From Methylotuvimicrobium sp018830325 (GTDB taxonomy: Bacteria > Pseudomonadota > Gammaproteobacteria > Methylococcales > Methylomonadaceae), in contig NZ_CP173171.1 of the NCBI RefSeq assembly GCF_044788715.1, positions 53,685-117,684 of the forward strand: a DNA stretch of 64,000 nt. The letters run 5' to 3'. Every line of letters starts with the position of its first letter. Positions within the stretch are counted from its first letter, which is position 1. Below the pieces are notes generated by a model. That model made no database searches. It saw nothing but the letters and a program-made list of their open reading frames with translations, and was not told where the DNA came from. A program made the translations under genes and the position numbers. Shown one piece after another: positions 35,301 to 42,931 of the stretch.

Positions 35301-35402
35301 ACTGTTGTGGTTGGCGGGCTTGTGACTTCAACATTACTGACCTTGTTAGTTATACCGGCATTGTATAAATGGTTTGTAACAGAAGGCAGGCAAGCAAAAT
35401 AG
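32301..35402 (+). CDS. czcA: RND metal efflux pump CzcA-like
   Basis: 1033 residues, full-length heavy-metal RND transporter (12 TM). TM4 holds GLAIAIGMMVDGTIVMVEN with the Asp and Glu of the proton relay; GSEFTPKLQEG and MTVDELLEGVRAELAVKLFGDD are HME-RND hallmarks. It pumps divalent cations, most likely Co/Zn/Cd, from periplasm or cytoplasm using proton motive force. The ion specificity is inferred from family, not shown. RBS GGAG about 8 nt before ATG. Confidence 0.9.
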   Translation: MINQIINLSLRSRLLMLVLGILVIAAGYRSYQKLPVDAFPDVSPNLVQVFTITEGLAPEEIEMYVTYPVEAAMTGLPGIEKIRSVSNFGLSVVNIYFLDDIDIYFARQVVGERLQEARDQIPASFGEPAMGPISTGMGLVLFYYLKDESHKYSLEELRTMQDWIVKFNLQTVRGVTEVLGIGGFEKQFHVVVQQNALLRYNISMDELIGRVRANNLNVGAQYLEKNNEQFIIRSVGLAKGITDIENIVVKTVDGRPVYLSELAEIKIGGAIRRGLQTRNGEGEVVAGMVIKLFGTNASTVIERVEQKIQDINKTLPEGVSIVPYYQQKDIVEAAVNTVSSALVQGIILVTLVLLVFMGGFRPSLVVALSIPFSVMFAFIAMGLLGMSANLMSLGGLAIAIGMMVDGTIVMVENVDRMLRESNHDESRLHVVGRACREVGKPILFAIAIIIIVFLPLFTLEGVEGKTFRPLAYTVALAMLGSLVYALFIAPVLSDVLMRRASVQADGKISLDERILNALLKPYRPLVEYFVNHRKVAIFLSGGLLLLGMAVFPFLGSEFTPKLQEGTIVVRLTMAPSISINESKRNALIVERRLLKIPEVIEVTSRIGRGEVGAHADPINSAEMYIILKDKNEWREPGDQALIEKEIRQTVADLPGITANLTQPIEMTVDELLEGVRAELAVKLFGDDLQQLKSKADEIAAVIKKVEGAADVQVDQVSGTPQLVITPDRQAIARYGLNLIDVQDVIKSAIGGTTAGQVFEGIRRFDILVRYQKQDRDNIEAIRNLLISGPDGIKVPLAQIASIEEIVGPRQITRENNQRFISIQANVIDRDIVSFVEEAQQVIDSQIKLPPGYFTAWGGQFRLQQEANKRLAIVIPVTLVIISLLLYSSFGSVKNAALILLNIPLALVGGVIALWISGQNLSVPASVGFIALFGIALENGMVLVTYLNQLIRDGVAIDEASVQGACLRVRPVLMTAVTTALGLIPLLLASGTGSEVQKPLATVVVGGLVTSTLLTLLVIPALYKWFVTEGRQAK

Positions 35403-35407
35403 TCAAT

Positions 35408-35443
35408 ATTGCCCGAATCTGGATACTGTTTGATTCGGGCAAT
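35408..35443 (+). terminator. Strong hairpin after czcA
   Basis: ATTGCCCGAATC and GATTCGGGCAAT, 12-bp perfect arms, with a 12-nt loop, 5 bp after the czcA stop. T-runs downstream are weak (ATTTTTAAAT), so it may attenuate rather than fully terminate before the PII gene. Confidence 0.55.
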
Positions 35444-35480
35444 CATCCATTTTTAAATCAGTAAACTATGAGTAAGTATT

Positions 35481-35822
35481 ATGAAACAAGTGATTGCCTA
35501 TATAAAACCCCATAAACTTGAGAATGTCATGCTGGCATTACATAAAATCGAAGGACTAACAGGAATCAGCGTGCTAAAAATGCAAGGCTGTGGACGTAGT
35601 CGTAAAGAAACTTCAGATGCCATCTTTGATGAAGAAACATATGGCTTGGTTCCCCGCTTAAAACTGGAAATAGCCTGTTGCGGCGATCGAGTCGAACAGG
35701 TCATTGCCGCGATACAGGAAAGTGCGCATACGGGGCTCGGGGGCGATGGAAAAATTTATCTACTTCCCGTACTGGATGCGGTTCGGATTAGTACGGGTGA
35801 TACCGGTGAAATGGCGATTTAA
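35481..35822 (+). CDS. PII-like signalling protein in a metal operon
   Basis: 113 residues with the PII beta-alpha-beta opening (MKQVIAYIKPHKLENVMLAL) and C-terminal GDGKIYLLPVLDAVRISTGDTGE. The T-loop is short, with GCGRSRKETSDA and ...YGLVPRLKLEI, lacking the uridylylation Tyr region of GlnB. PII-like proteins linked to metal RND/P-type ATPase operons are known; this one likely binds a nucleotide or metal to regulate the pump. Downstream gene 22 nt away encodes the P1B-ATPase. Confidence 0.75.
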   Translation: MKQVIAYIKPHKLENVMLALHKIEGLTGISVLKMQGCGRSRKETSDAIFDEETYGLVPRLKLEIACCGDRVEQVIAAIQESAHTGLGGDGKIYLLPVLDAVRISTGDTGEMAI

Positions 35823-35843
35823 TCTTTTTGAGGTCTTAGCATT

Positions 35844-38174
35844 ATGAGCACGTCGAATCAATTGGAACCCCCCTGTTGTTGTCATAACGAGCCAACCGAG
35901 AATCAACCGCCCGCATCTATGCCTACTCATGGCATGATCTTCAAAATTGAAGGGCTCGACTGTGTTGAGGAAGTGACGATTTTAAAATCAGAAATCGGCC
36001 CTTTAGTGGGTGGCGCAGACAACTTGGCTTTTGATGTGATTAATGGCCGGATGACGATTCTTAGCGATACTAAACGGGTGCCAGAAAAGGCTATCGTCAA
36101 GGCGGTTGCTGCAACCGGAATGAAAGCCACACGCTGGAAACCGGGACAAACGGCAACCGATGTCAAGCAACGGCAACGATCACAGACCTTTTACGCAACC
36201 GTCAGTGGTTTGTGCATTGTTATAGGGATATTGATGCATATTGTCATTGCCGGTGGTTTTAGCGATATTCAACAATTATGGCTAGTCCCTGAGACTTGGA
36301 CTTATTCCTGGCAGGACTTGGCCTTATATCTTAAAAGCCTGTTATATGCCCATAGTTCACAAACCATGCCGTTCCCCGAAAAGGCAGCTTATGGTCTGGC
36401 TATTATTTTTGGCGTTCGTCATGTGATTGTAAAAGCCTTTTATGCGTTAAAACGGCTCCGTGCCGATATGAACTTATTGATGCTGGTCGCCATTATTGGC
36501 GCCATGTTCATTAATGAATGGTTTGAAGCGGCAGCGGTCAGTTTTTTATTTTCTTTATCTTTAGCCATTGAAAGCTGGAGTATCGGCCGCGCCCGACAAG
36601 CCGTAGAAGCCTTGCTGGATTTAGCGCCTTCCGATGTCACCATCAAGGATATGAATGGGCAGGAGCGTCAGATACCGGCGGCAAGCGTTACGGTCGGTAC
36701 AACATTTATTGTTAAATCCGGCGATAAAATTCCACTGGACGGTGAAGTGGTAGCCGGTATGGGTTCCGTCAATCAGGCGCCGATTACGGGTGAGAGCGTA
36801 CCTGTCAGCAAACAAAGCGGTGATGAAGTGTTCGCAGGCAGTATCAACGGCGAAGCCGTGTTAGAAGTCAAAGCGGGCAAACTCGCTTCCGATACCACGC
36901 TGGCGCATATTATTCGGATGGTTGAAGAAGCCCATAGTAAACGCGCTGAAGCGGAACAATGGGTAGAGAAATTTGCCCGTATTTACACCCCTATTGTTAT
37001 GCTATTGGCCTTAGCTGTTTTTGCGATTCCGGTTTTATTTTTTTCGGGAATTTGGCAGCTGTGGCTGTACAAAGCGCTGGTGTTATTGGTGATTGCCTGC
37101 CCTTGCGCGCTGGTCATTTCCACTCCGGTCAGTATCGTTGCCGCATTAGCTTGTGCCGCCAGACAGGGTATCCTGGTAAAAGGCGGGATTTACATCGAAG
37201 CCCCGGCACACCTTAACGCCATTGCTTTTGATAAAACCGGCACTTTGACGCTTGGAGATCCTGTCGTGACAGGGCTTTATCCTTTCAATCATCATACCCA
37301 GGAAGAACTGCTCAGCCGAGCCGCTGCCTTAGAGTCGCGCAGCAACCATCCACTCGCCAAAGCCATTTTAAACTATAGCGAAAGCCAGGGCATTCAAATC
37401 GCCAATGCGGATAATGTAAGCGTTTTGCCGGGTAAAGGGGTAACGGGTTTATTTAACGACACGGATTTCTGGCTGGGTTCCAGGCGTTATCTGTTGGAAC
37501 GCGGGCAGGAAACTGAGGAAATCAGTGAACAGGCAAAGACATTGGAAAAGACCGGACAAACCGTGATCGCCATCGGCAATGATCAACATGTCTGTGGTCT
37601 CATTGCCGTCTCTGATCAACCGCGGCCTCACATCCAATCGATTTTACAATCCCTGAAACATTGCGGCATAAAACATCTAGCGATGCTGACCGGCGATAAT
37701 CAGGTCACGGCTGAAAATATCGCCCGGCAAATCGGACTGAATGAAGTTCACGCGGAATTACTGCCTGCGGACAAAGTGAAAAAAGTCAGTCAATTGGTCG
37801 AGCAATACGGAAATGTCGCCATGATCGGCGATGGTATCAATGACGCCCCGGCATTGGCCAGAGCCAGCCTGGGCATTGCCATGGGCGTGATGGGCTCGGA
37901 TGCGGCCATAGAAACAGCGGATATTGCCTTGATGGGTGATGATCTATCCAAATTACCCTGGCTAATCAAGCATTCAAAAAGAACGTTGCGAATTATCCGG
38001 CAAAATATTGTTTTTGCACTGTCGCTGAAAGCTGCTTTTGCAATATTAGCCTTCGCCGGAGTCGCTACATTATGGCAAGCCATTGCAGCGGATATGGGGG
38101 CCTCTTTATTGGTGGTGGCCAATGGACTCAGATTACTAAAACCAAAAGATGCTAAACCAATGTTTCTTAATTGA
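35844..38174 (+). CDS. P1B-type heavy-metal ATPase (ZntA/CadA-like)
   Basis: 776 residues. Cys/His N-terminus (CCCHNE), HMA-like domain with GLDCVEE, TM ATPase core with VIACPCALVISTP (CPC metal site), DKTGTLTLGDP (Asp phosphorylation), SNHPLAKA and GDGINDAPAL. The final TMs are present, so the gene looks intact. Exports Zn, Cd or Pb. Probably one operon with the PII-like protein; the ribosome site is TTTGAGG before the ATG. Confidence 0.92.
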   Translation: MSTSNQLEPPCCCHNEPTENQPPASMPTHGMIFKIEGLDCVEEVTILKSEIGPLVGGADNLAFDVINGRMTILSDTKRVPEKAIVKAVAATGMKATRWKPGQTATDVKQRQRSQTFYATVSGLCIVIGILMHIVIAGGFSDIQQLWLVPETWTYSWQDLALYLKSLLYAHSSQTMPFPEKAAYGLAIIFGVRHVIVKAFYALKRLRADMNLLMLVAIIGAMFINEWFEAAAVSFLFSLSLAIESWSIGRARQAVEALLDLAPSDVTIKDMNGQERQIPAASVTVGTTFIVKSGDKIPLDGEVVAGMGSVNQAPITGESVPVSKQSGDEVFAGSINGEAVLEVKAGKLASDTTLAHIIRMVEEAHSKRAEAEQWVEKFARIYTPIVMLLALAVFAIPVLFFSGIWQLWLYKALVLLVIACPCALVISTPVSIVAALACAARQGILVKGGIYIEAPAHLNAIAFDKTGTLTLGDPVVTGLYPFNHHTQEELLSRAAALESRSNHPLAKAILNYSESQGIQIANADNVSVLPGKGVTGLFNDTDFWLGSRRYLLERGQETEEISEQAKTLEKTGQTVIAIGNDQHVCGLIAVSDQPRPHIQSILQSLKHCGIKHLAMLTGDNQVTAENIARQIGLNEVHAELLPADKVKKVSQLVEQYGNVAMIGDGINDAPALARASLGIAMGVMGSDAAIETADIALMGDDLSKLPWLIKHSKRTLRIIRQNIVFALSLKAAFAILAFAGVATLWQAIAADMGASLLVVANGLRLLKPKDAKPMFLN

Positions 38175-38383
38175 GAAACCGTTATTTTTCTCAGAGCAAC
38201 AGTTCGGTCTATGCCAAATTTCAAATGGCTGACATAAAATAGTCGGTCAAGTGATCTTCAAAAAATCTGTTCACCGGATTCCGCACTATATTCTATTTTG
38301 TCAAATTTGGGTATGCCTTAAAATGACAGTTCAGGCGTATCGGCCCTCGATGCTCGATATCACTAACCAACTGGAGCGCATCC

Positions 38384-39334
38384 TTGGATCGTCTAACCCT
38401 CGAACGTCGACAGGTTTGGATTTATCTGTCAACTATCATCGGCGGCTTGCTGGTGGGCAGCACCTGGCCCGACGTTACCCACCTCTTTGAAAAACTGCTA
38501 TGGCCGGCGTTGGTGCTTCTACTATATACAACCTTTGTACAAGTGCCGTTGCTCCATCTGCGTGAAGCTTTTCGCGACCGGCGATTTGTTGCCGCGATAC
38601 TGGCCGGCAATTTCATTGCCTTGCCTCTGCTGAGTTGGACACTTCTGCAATGGCTACCTGTCGACCCGGTTGTGCGTCTTGGCGTACTGTTGGTATTGTT
38701 GGTGCCCTGCACCGACTGGTTCATTACCTTCAGTCAACTGGGCGCAGGGAACGTGCCTCGAGCCATCGCAGTGACGCCACTTAACCTGCTGTTGGAACTC
38801 CTGCTTCTGCCAGTCTACCTATGGCTCATGCTCGACACCAAACTGGCCGCACCCCTTAGCTTCACCGAAATATGGCCCGCGCTGCTCGTTGTCATCGTGC
38901 CGATGATCGCAGCAGCCGTATCGGAGCGCTGGTTTGAGGCTCAACCGACACGGGAAAAGCTGCGTGAGCGGTTGGCCTGGTGGCCGGTGCCACTATTGGC
39001 TCTAGTCGTCTTCCTGATCGCCGGAGTGCAAATCAGTGCGGTGCGGAATGCACTGAGTCTTTTCCCAGTCGTCGTACCGTTGTTCGTGGCATTTCTGGTG
39101 TTGGCCGCTCTGATCGCCAAAGGGCTGGCGAGATTGATGGCGCTGCCGACCGATCAAGGGCGAACACTGGCATTCAGCCTGGGCACCCGCAATTCGTTTG
39201 TCGTCCTTCCTTTTGCGTTTTCTTTGCCGGATGGCTGGGAAGTGGCGGCAGTGGTAATTGTCTTACAGTCTCTGGTCGAACTCTTCGGAATGGTGTTCTA
39301 TCTGTGGTGGATACCACGCAAGCTCTTTCGATAG
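38384..39334 (+). CDS. ACR3/bile-acid-symporter-like arsenite permease
   Basis: 316 residues, about 10 TM spans, with VLLVPCTDWFITFSQLGAGN (the Cys-containing motif of ACR3-like permeases) and SLGTRNSFVVLPFAF. It most resembles arsenite transporters of the BART superfamily. Start: TTG at 38384 with GGAGCGCATCC upstream; no ATG is in frame nearby. No arsR or arsC adjoins, and so the substrate is uncertain. Confidence 0.7.
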   Translation: MDRLTLERRQVWIYLSTIIGGLLVGSTWPDVTHLFEKLLWPALVLLLYTTFVQVPLLHLREAFRDRRFVAAILAGNFIALPLLSWTLLQWLPVDPVVRLGVLLVLLVPCTDWFITFSQLGAGNVPRAIAVTPLNLLLELLLLPVYLWLMLDTKLAAPLSFTEIWPALLVVIVPMIAAAVSERWFEAQPTREKLRERLAWWPVPLLALVVFLIAGVQISAVRNALSLFPVVVPLFVAFLVLAALIAKGLARLMALPTDQGRTLAFSLGTRNSFVVLPFAFSLPDGWEVAAVVIVLQSLVELFGMVFYLWWIPRKLFR

Positions 39335-39420
39335 ACTCCTCGGAACAACGGACAGTCGTCCGTCTGGATCGGACATGCTACGCTTAGCGTACGATTTTTT
39401 CCGTTTCGTGAGCTGACCCC

Positions 39421-39425
39421 TAGAT
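39421..39425 (+). repeat. Target-site duplication TAGAT (right)
   Basis: Same 5 bp as 28515-28519, directly after the GGGG end of the nested element. Confidence 0.88.
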
Positions 39426-39528
39426 CAGCAAACATAATTAAGATATCGGTAAATGAAAAGTGACAATTTTTAACGCTTTTTGTCTTAATAAACTTTGAAC
39501 GCCTAGATCATTCAACTACAATTGCGGC

Positions 39529-39969
39529 ATGGTTATTTTCCGCAACTTAATATTACAGCGCTTACTTTGTTGCATCTTTCTCGGTGCAACCTTGCTGTCC
39601 CATACCCAGTTGTTGTTTGCCTGCGAATTCATGCATGGCAAACCGAAAATGGTGTGTTGTTGCGATGAGGCTATGCCCGAAGCGTGTCCAATGACCGAGG
39701 GTTGCGCGATGCAGGCAAATTCAACTCAAAGCCAGTGTTGTGAAATCAGTCAGGATTCATTGACCGATATGGCCATAACACACGCTTCCAGCACGGTTGA
39801 AATGCTAACCTTATTGCTGGATAGCCCGCAACCCCCACCGCTTGTTGGCTTTTGGGAAACGAATACTCTCCTGCCAGCCCACCCCATCCTTGCACTCTTT
39901 CCGCACGAACCGTTGCCGATAAGCGGCAACAGGCCAGTCTATCTGCGTACTCTTCGCATACGGTTATAA
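39529..39969 (+). CDS. Cys-rich exported protein before cus genes
   Basis: 146 residues: signal peptide (LCCIFLGATLLSHTQLLFA), then a cluster of cysteines and Met (HGKPKMVCCCDEAMPEACPMTEGCAM, SQCCEIS), then a His/Pro-containing tail. A metal-binding periplasmic protein for Cu/Ag is likely from context. Not a named family that I know. Confidence 0.6.
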   Translation: MVIFRNLILQRLLCCIFLGATLLSHTQLLFACEFMHGKPKMVCCCDEAMPEACPMTEGCAMQANSTQSQCCEISQDSLTDMAITHASSTVEMLTLLLDSPQPPPLVGFWETNTLLPAHPILALFPHEPLPISGNRPVYLRTLRIRL

Positions 39970-40088
39970 GCCGGTCTCTACTGATAAAAATCCAAGCACC
40001 TAGCTTTGGTGTATGAACGTAACAAGCCTCCTGTCACCCGGGTATGCGCTTGTTTACACCTGTGATGATTTTCATTTAGAGAATATTC

Positions 40089-41444
40089 ATGAAATTATGC
40101 TTTTATGACTGCCGATGGCAATTATTGGCTGTGATCTTCACTTGGGCGACAATCGGCTTAGCCGACGTGCCCCATGCCGTCCTTCCTTCTAATGAGCCAA
40201 CCATTTTCAGTAATGATGCTTCGTCTGACAACGAAGCTCAAGAAACCCTATCATCCATCAAATTGGTCGCCGATATTCTGGCCGCAAATCCGCAATTGGA
40301 AATTGTCCAGGCAATATGGCAAGCCGCAAATAGTGTGACAGAGCAAGCATCCGCCTTGGATGATCCAATGGTTTCGCACAGTTTTGCACCGCTGACGATA
40401 GGCAATCAGCAAAGCGGTTTTTCACAGAATACCGTCATCTCACAAAAGCTCCCATGGCCTGGAAAAAGGCGACTACAGGCTGAGGCGGCGGCTTTCGACG
40501 CCGAGGCGGCCAAAGAAAACGTCGGCACGTTGCGCTTGCTGCTCATGGCGACAGCGAAGACATTGTTTGCGGATTGGTATTACATTCATCAAGCGCTCAA
40601 TGTAAATGAAATCAACCGGCGCTTATTAAACGAATTTCACGGCATCGCTCTCAATCATTACGCAACAGGCCTCGCCAGCAAGCAGGATGCATTGCAGGCC
40701 GAGGTCGAAATTGCCCTGCTTGACCACCAAAAAATCGCATTGGAGCGGGAAAGGCGAACGCTGTTGGCTCGCTTGAATACGTTACTGAACCGCCTGCCGG
40801 AAACCCCTTTGCAGCCTCCAGCCAAACTAAGCACTGCACTATCGCTGCCCAAACCGGCGGCATTACAAGAAATTGCCTTGCAATCGCGACCGGAATTGAA
40901 AGAACTGGCTGCTCGCATCCAAGCGTCCAAAACACGTGGCGATTTAGCCGAAAAGGACTTTTATCCCGATTTTAAGGTTTCGGCGGGTTACAACAACTTT
41001 TGGCGGCAAGATGAGCAACGCTTCATCGTCGGTGTCGAAGTCAATCTGCCATTGGACCAAGACAAACGCCAGGCAGCTGAAGATGAAGCGCGGGCCCGTC
41101 TAAAACAACAGGAATGGAGTCGTGTCGACCGTATAGCAAAGATCAGAGAACAAGTGCAGATTGCTTACGAGCTGACCGTTGAAAGCCTGCATGTCTATCA
41201 GTTATATCAAGACAAATTATTACCGTTGGCGGACGAAACCCTAAAAACGGCAATGATCAATTACCGAAGCGGTGACGGCGATTTTCTGACCTTGCTCAGC
41301 AGCGAGAAAAATCTGATTCAAATCCAATTAAAGAGCGAACGGGCATTGGCGGATATGCACCGCCATCTGGCTGAACTGGAGCAGGCGGTCGGCAGCGTAT
41401 CGCCTTTTTCAGCCATACAACTAACGCAGGGGGCAGCGCTATGA
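40089..41444 (+). CDS. Outer-membrane factor CusC-like
   Basis: 451 residues: TolC-like helices (LVADILAANPQLEIVQAIW, GLASKQDALQAEVEIALLDHQK) and a second barrel-linked repeat (FYPDFKVSAGYNNFWRQDEQRFIVGVEVNLPL). Overlaps the adaptor gene by 4 nt (ATGA). It is the duct of the second RND system of the transposon. Confidence 0.82.
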   Translation: MKLCFYDCRWQLLAVIFTWATIGLADVPHAVLPSNEPTIFSNDASSDNEAQETLSSIKLVADILAANPQLEIVQAIWQAANSVTEQASALDDPMVSHSFAPLTIGNQQSGFSQNTVISQKLPWPGKRRLQAEAAAFDAEAAKENVGTLRLLLMATAKTLFADWYYIHQALNVNEINRRLLNEFHGIALNHYATGLASKQDALQAEVEIALLDHQKIALERERRTLLARLNTLLNRLPETPLQPPAKLSTALSLPKPAALQEIALQSRPELKELAARIQASKTRGDLAEKDFYPDFKVSAGYNNFWRQDEQRFIVGVEVNLPLDQDKRQAAEDEARARLKQQEWSRVDRIAKIREQVQIAYELTVESLHVYQLYQDKLLPLADETLKTAMINYRSGDGDFLTLLSSEKNLIQIQLKSERALADMHRHLAELEQAVGSVSPFSAIQLTQGAAL

Positions 41445-42931
41445 ACACCAGGCAAAAAGTTGTTTTTATAGGCGTTGCCGTTTTGCTGGCGGTATTCAGT
41501 GCGATGACGTTGACTGGCCATCATTCAACCGGCGATACCGTACCAAAATCCAACAATGCGCCCAGCCATTGGGCTGGACCTTTCGGCATAGATGTCACGC
41601 TGATCCCTGAAAAACCTAAAGTAGGCAAAAACACAATTAGCTTGTTTATCCGAGACAAAGACTTGCAGCCCGTTTCCGATGCCCGCATCAAGGCCGTGTC
41701 GGAGATGCCGGCAATGGGCTCCATGCCGGCCATGCCGGTGCCGATCGAAATGAAAATGGACAGTCCCGGCCATTATCGCGGTCATTATGAACTGCCGATG
41801 GCAGGCTACTGGCCGTTGACGCTGTCCATTCAATCCGATGTCAAAGGCAGTGCGCGGATGACCTTCGATATGAGTACCGACCGTGCAGGTGTCGAGTTGA
41901 CGTCCGCCACGGCCAGTGACCATCAGCCGAGACAAGTCGTCGCCGGTCAAACCGTTCCGCAACCGGCAACGTTCACGATCGATGCGCACCGCCGGCAACT
42001 GATCGGCGTGACCACCGGCCGAGTCGCATACCGTCAGCTTGTTAAAACTATCCGCTCGCCGGCGCAAATCGTCTATGACGAAACCCGCCTAACCGACATC
42101 AGTCTCAAGTTCGACGGCTGGATCGGTGAGCTTAATGCGGATTATGTCGGCAAGGTGGTGAAAAAAGGCCAAGCCTTGTTGACCGTCTACAATCCGCAAT
42201 TGGTCGCTACCCAGGAAGAATACCTCGATAGTTTGCGACGAAGCGACGAGCGTTTAGGCAATCTGGCCGACGCGGCGCTGCGCCGCATGACGCTGTGGGG
42301 CATCGCGCCGGCTCAGATTCAAGACATGGCCCGTCGCGGTAAGGCCTTGGAATATTTGACGATAGCGTCCCCCGTCAGCGGCACCCTGGTCGAAAAACAT
42401 ATCGTGGCCGGTTCCGCCGTCAAGGCCGGCATGCCGCTGTTACGCATAGCCGATTTATCCAAGGTTTGGGTGGACGCTCAGGTTTACGAATCCGACTTGC
42501 CGTGGCTCAAGCCCGGCATGCGCGCCGAAGTCGTGCTGGAGGATCAACCGGATAGGCGTTTTTGCGGCACTATCGATTTCATCGAACCGAGCCTGGATCA
42601 TGTAAGCCGTAGCGCGCGGGTGCGCATGACGTTGCCGAATTCGGACGGTGAGCTGCGTCCCGACCGCTATGCCCGCATGAATCTTCAAATCGACTTAGGC
42701 AAGCGTTTGCTGGTTCCGGAACAGGCGGTGATCTATGCCGGCGAAAATAGGGTGGTGTTTGTGGATTTGGGCGAAGGCCGCTTGCTGCCTAAAAAAATCA
42801 AAACCGGGCTGCGCAATGCCGATTACATCGAGGTACTGGAGGGGCTGGACGAGGGCGATGAGATCGTCACCTCCGGTAATTTTCTGATCGCAGCGGAAAG
42901 CAAGCTCAAATCGGGGTTGGAACAATGGTAG
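41441..42931 (+). CDS. Periplasmic adaptor CusB-like with FixH/YtkA-like N-terminal domain
   Basis: 496 residues: N-terminal TM/signal, then a Met-rich domain (MPAMGSMPAMPVPIEMKMDSP) like the FixH/YtkA fold, followed by the CusB core (FDGWIGELNADYVGKVVKKGQALLTVYNPQLVATQEEY) and DRYARMNLQIDLGKRLLVPEQAV. Methionines suggest Cu(I)/Ag(I) binding. Overlaps CusA-like by 7 nt. Confidence 0.85.
   Translation: MNTRQKVVFIGVAVLLAVFSAMTLTGHHSTGDTVPKSNNAPSHWAGPFGIDVTLIPEKPKVGKNTISLFIRDKDLQPVSDARIKAVSEMPAMGSMPAMPVPIEMKMDSPGHYRGHYELPMAGYWPLTLSIQSDVKGSARMTFDMSTDRAGVELTSATASDHQPRQVVAGQTVPQPATFTIDAHRRQLIGVTTGRVAYRQLVKTIRSPAQIVYDETRLTDISLKFDGWIGELNADYVGKVVKKGQALLTVYNPQLVATQEEYLDSLRRSDERLGNLADAALRRMTLWGIAPAQIQDMARRGKALEYLTIASPVSGTLVEKHIVAGSAVKAGMPLLRIADLSKVWVDAQVYESDLPWLKPGMRAEVVLEDQPDRRFCGTIDFIEPSLDHVSRSARVRMTLPNSDGELRPDRYARMNLQIDLGKRLLVPEQAVIYAGENRVVFVDLGEGRLLPKKIKTGLRNADYIEVLEGLDEGDEIVTSGNFLIAAESKLKSGLEQW

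Larger units (their letters stand above)
28520..39420 (+). mobile_element. Nested 10.9-kb Tn21-like element without transposase
   Basis: Ends 28520-28557 (GGGGTCTGCTCACGAAACGG...) and the reverse of 39383-39420 (GGGGTCAGCTCACGAAACGG...) match over 38 bp apart from a few bases, ending CTAAG like Tn21-group ends. TAGAT is duplicated on both sides. Inside are only metal-resistance genes and no tnpA, so it must have moved in trans. It is inserted between tnpR and the cus region of the larger transposon. Confidence 0.88.
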
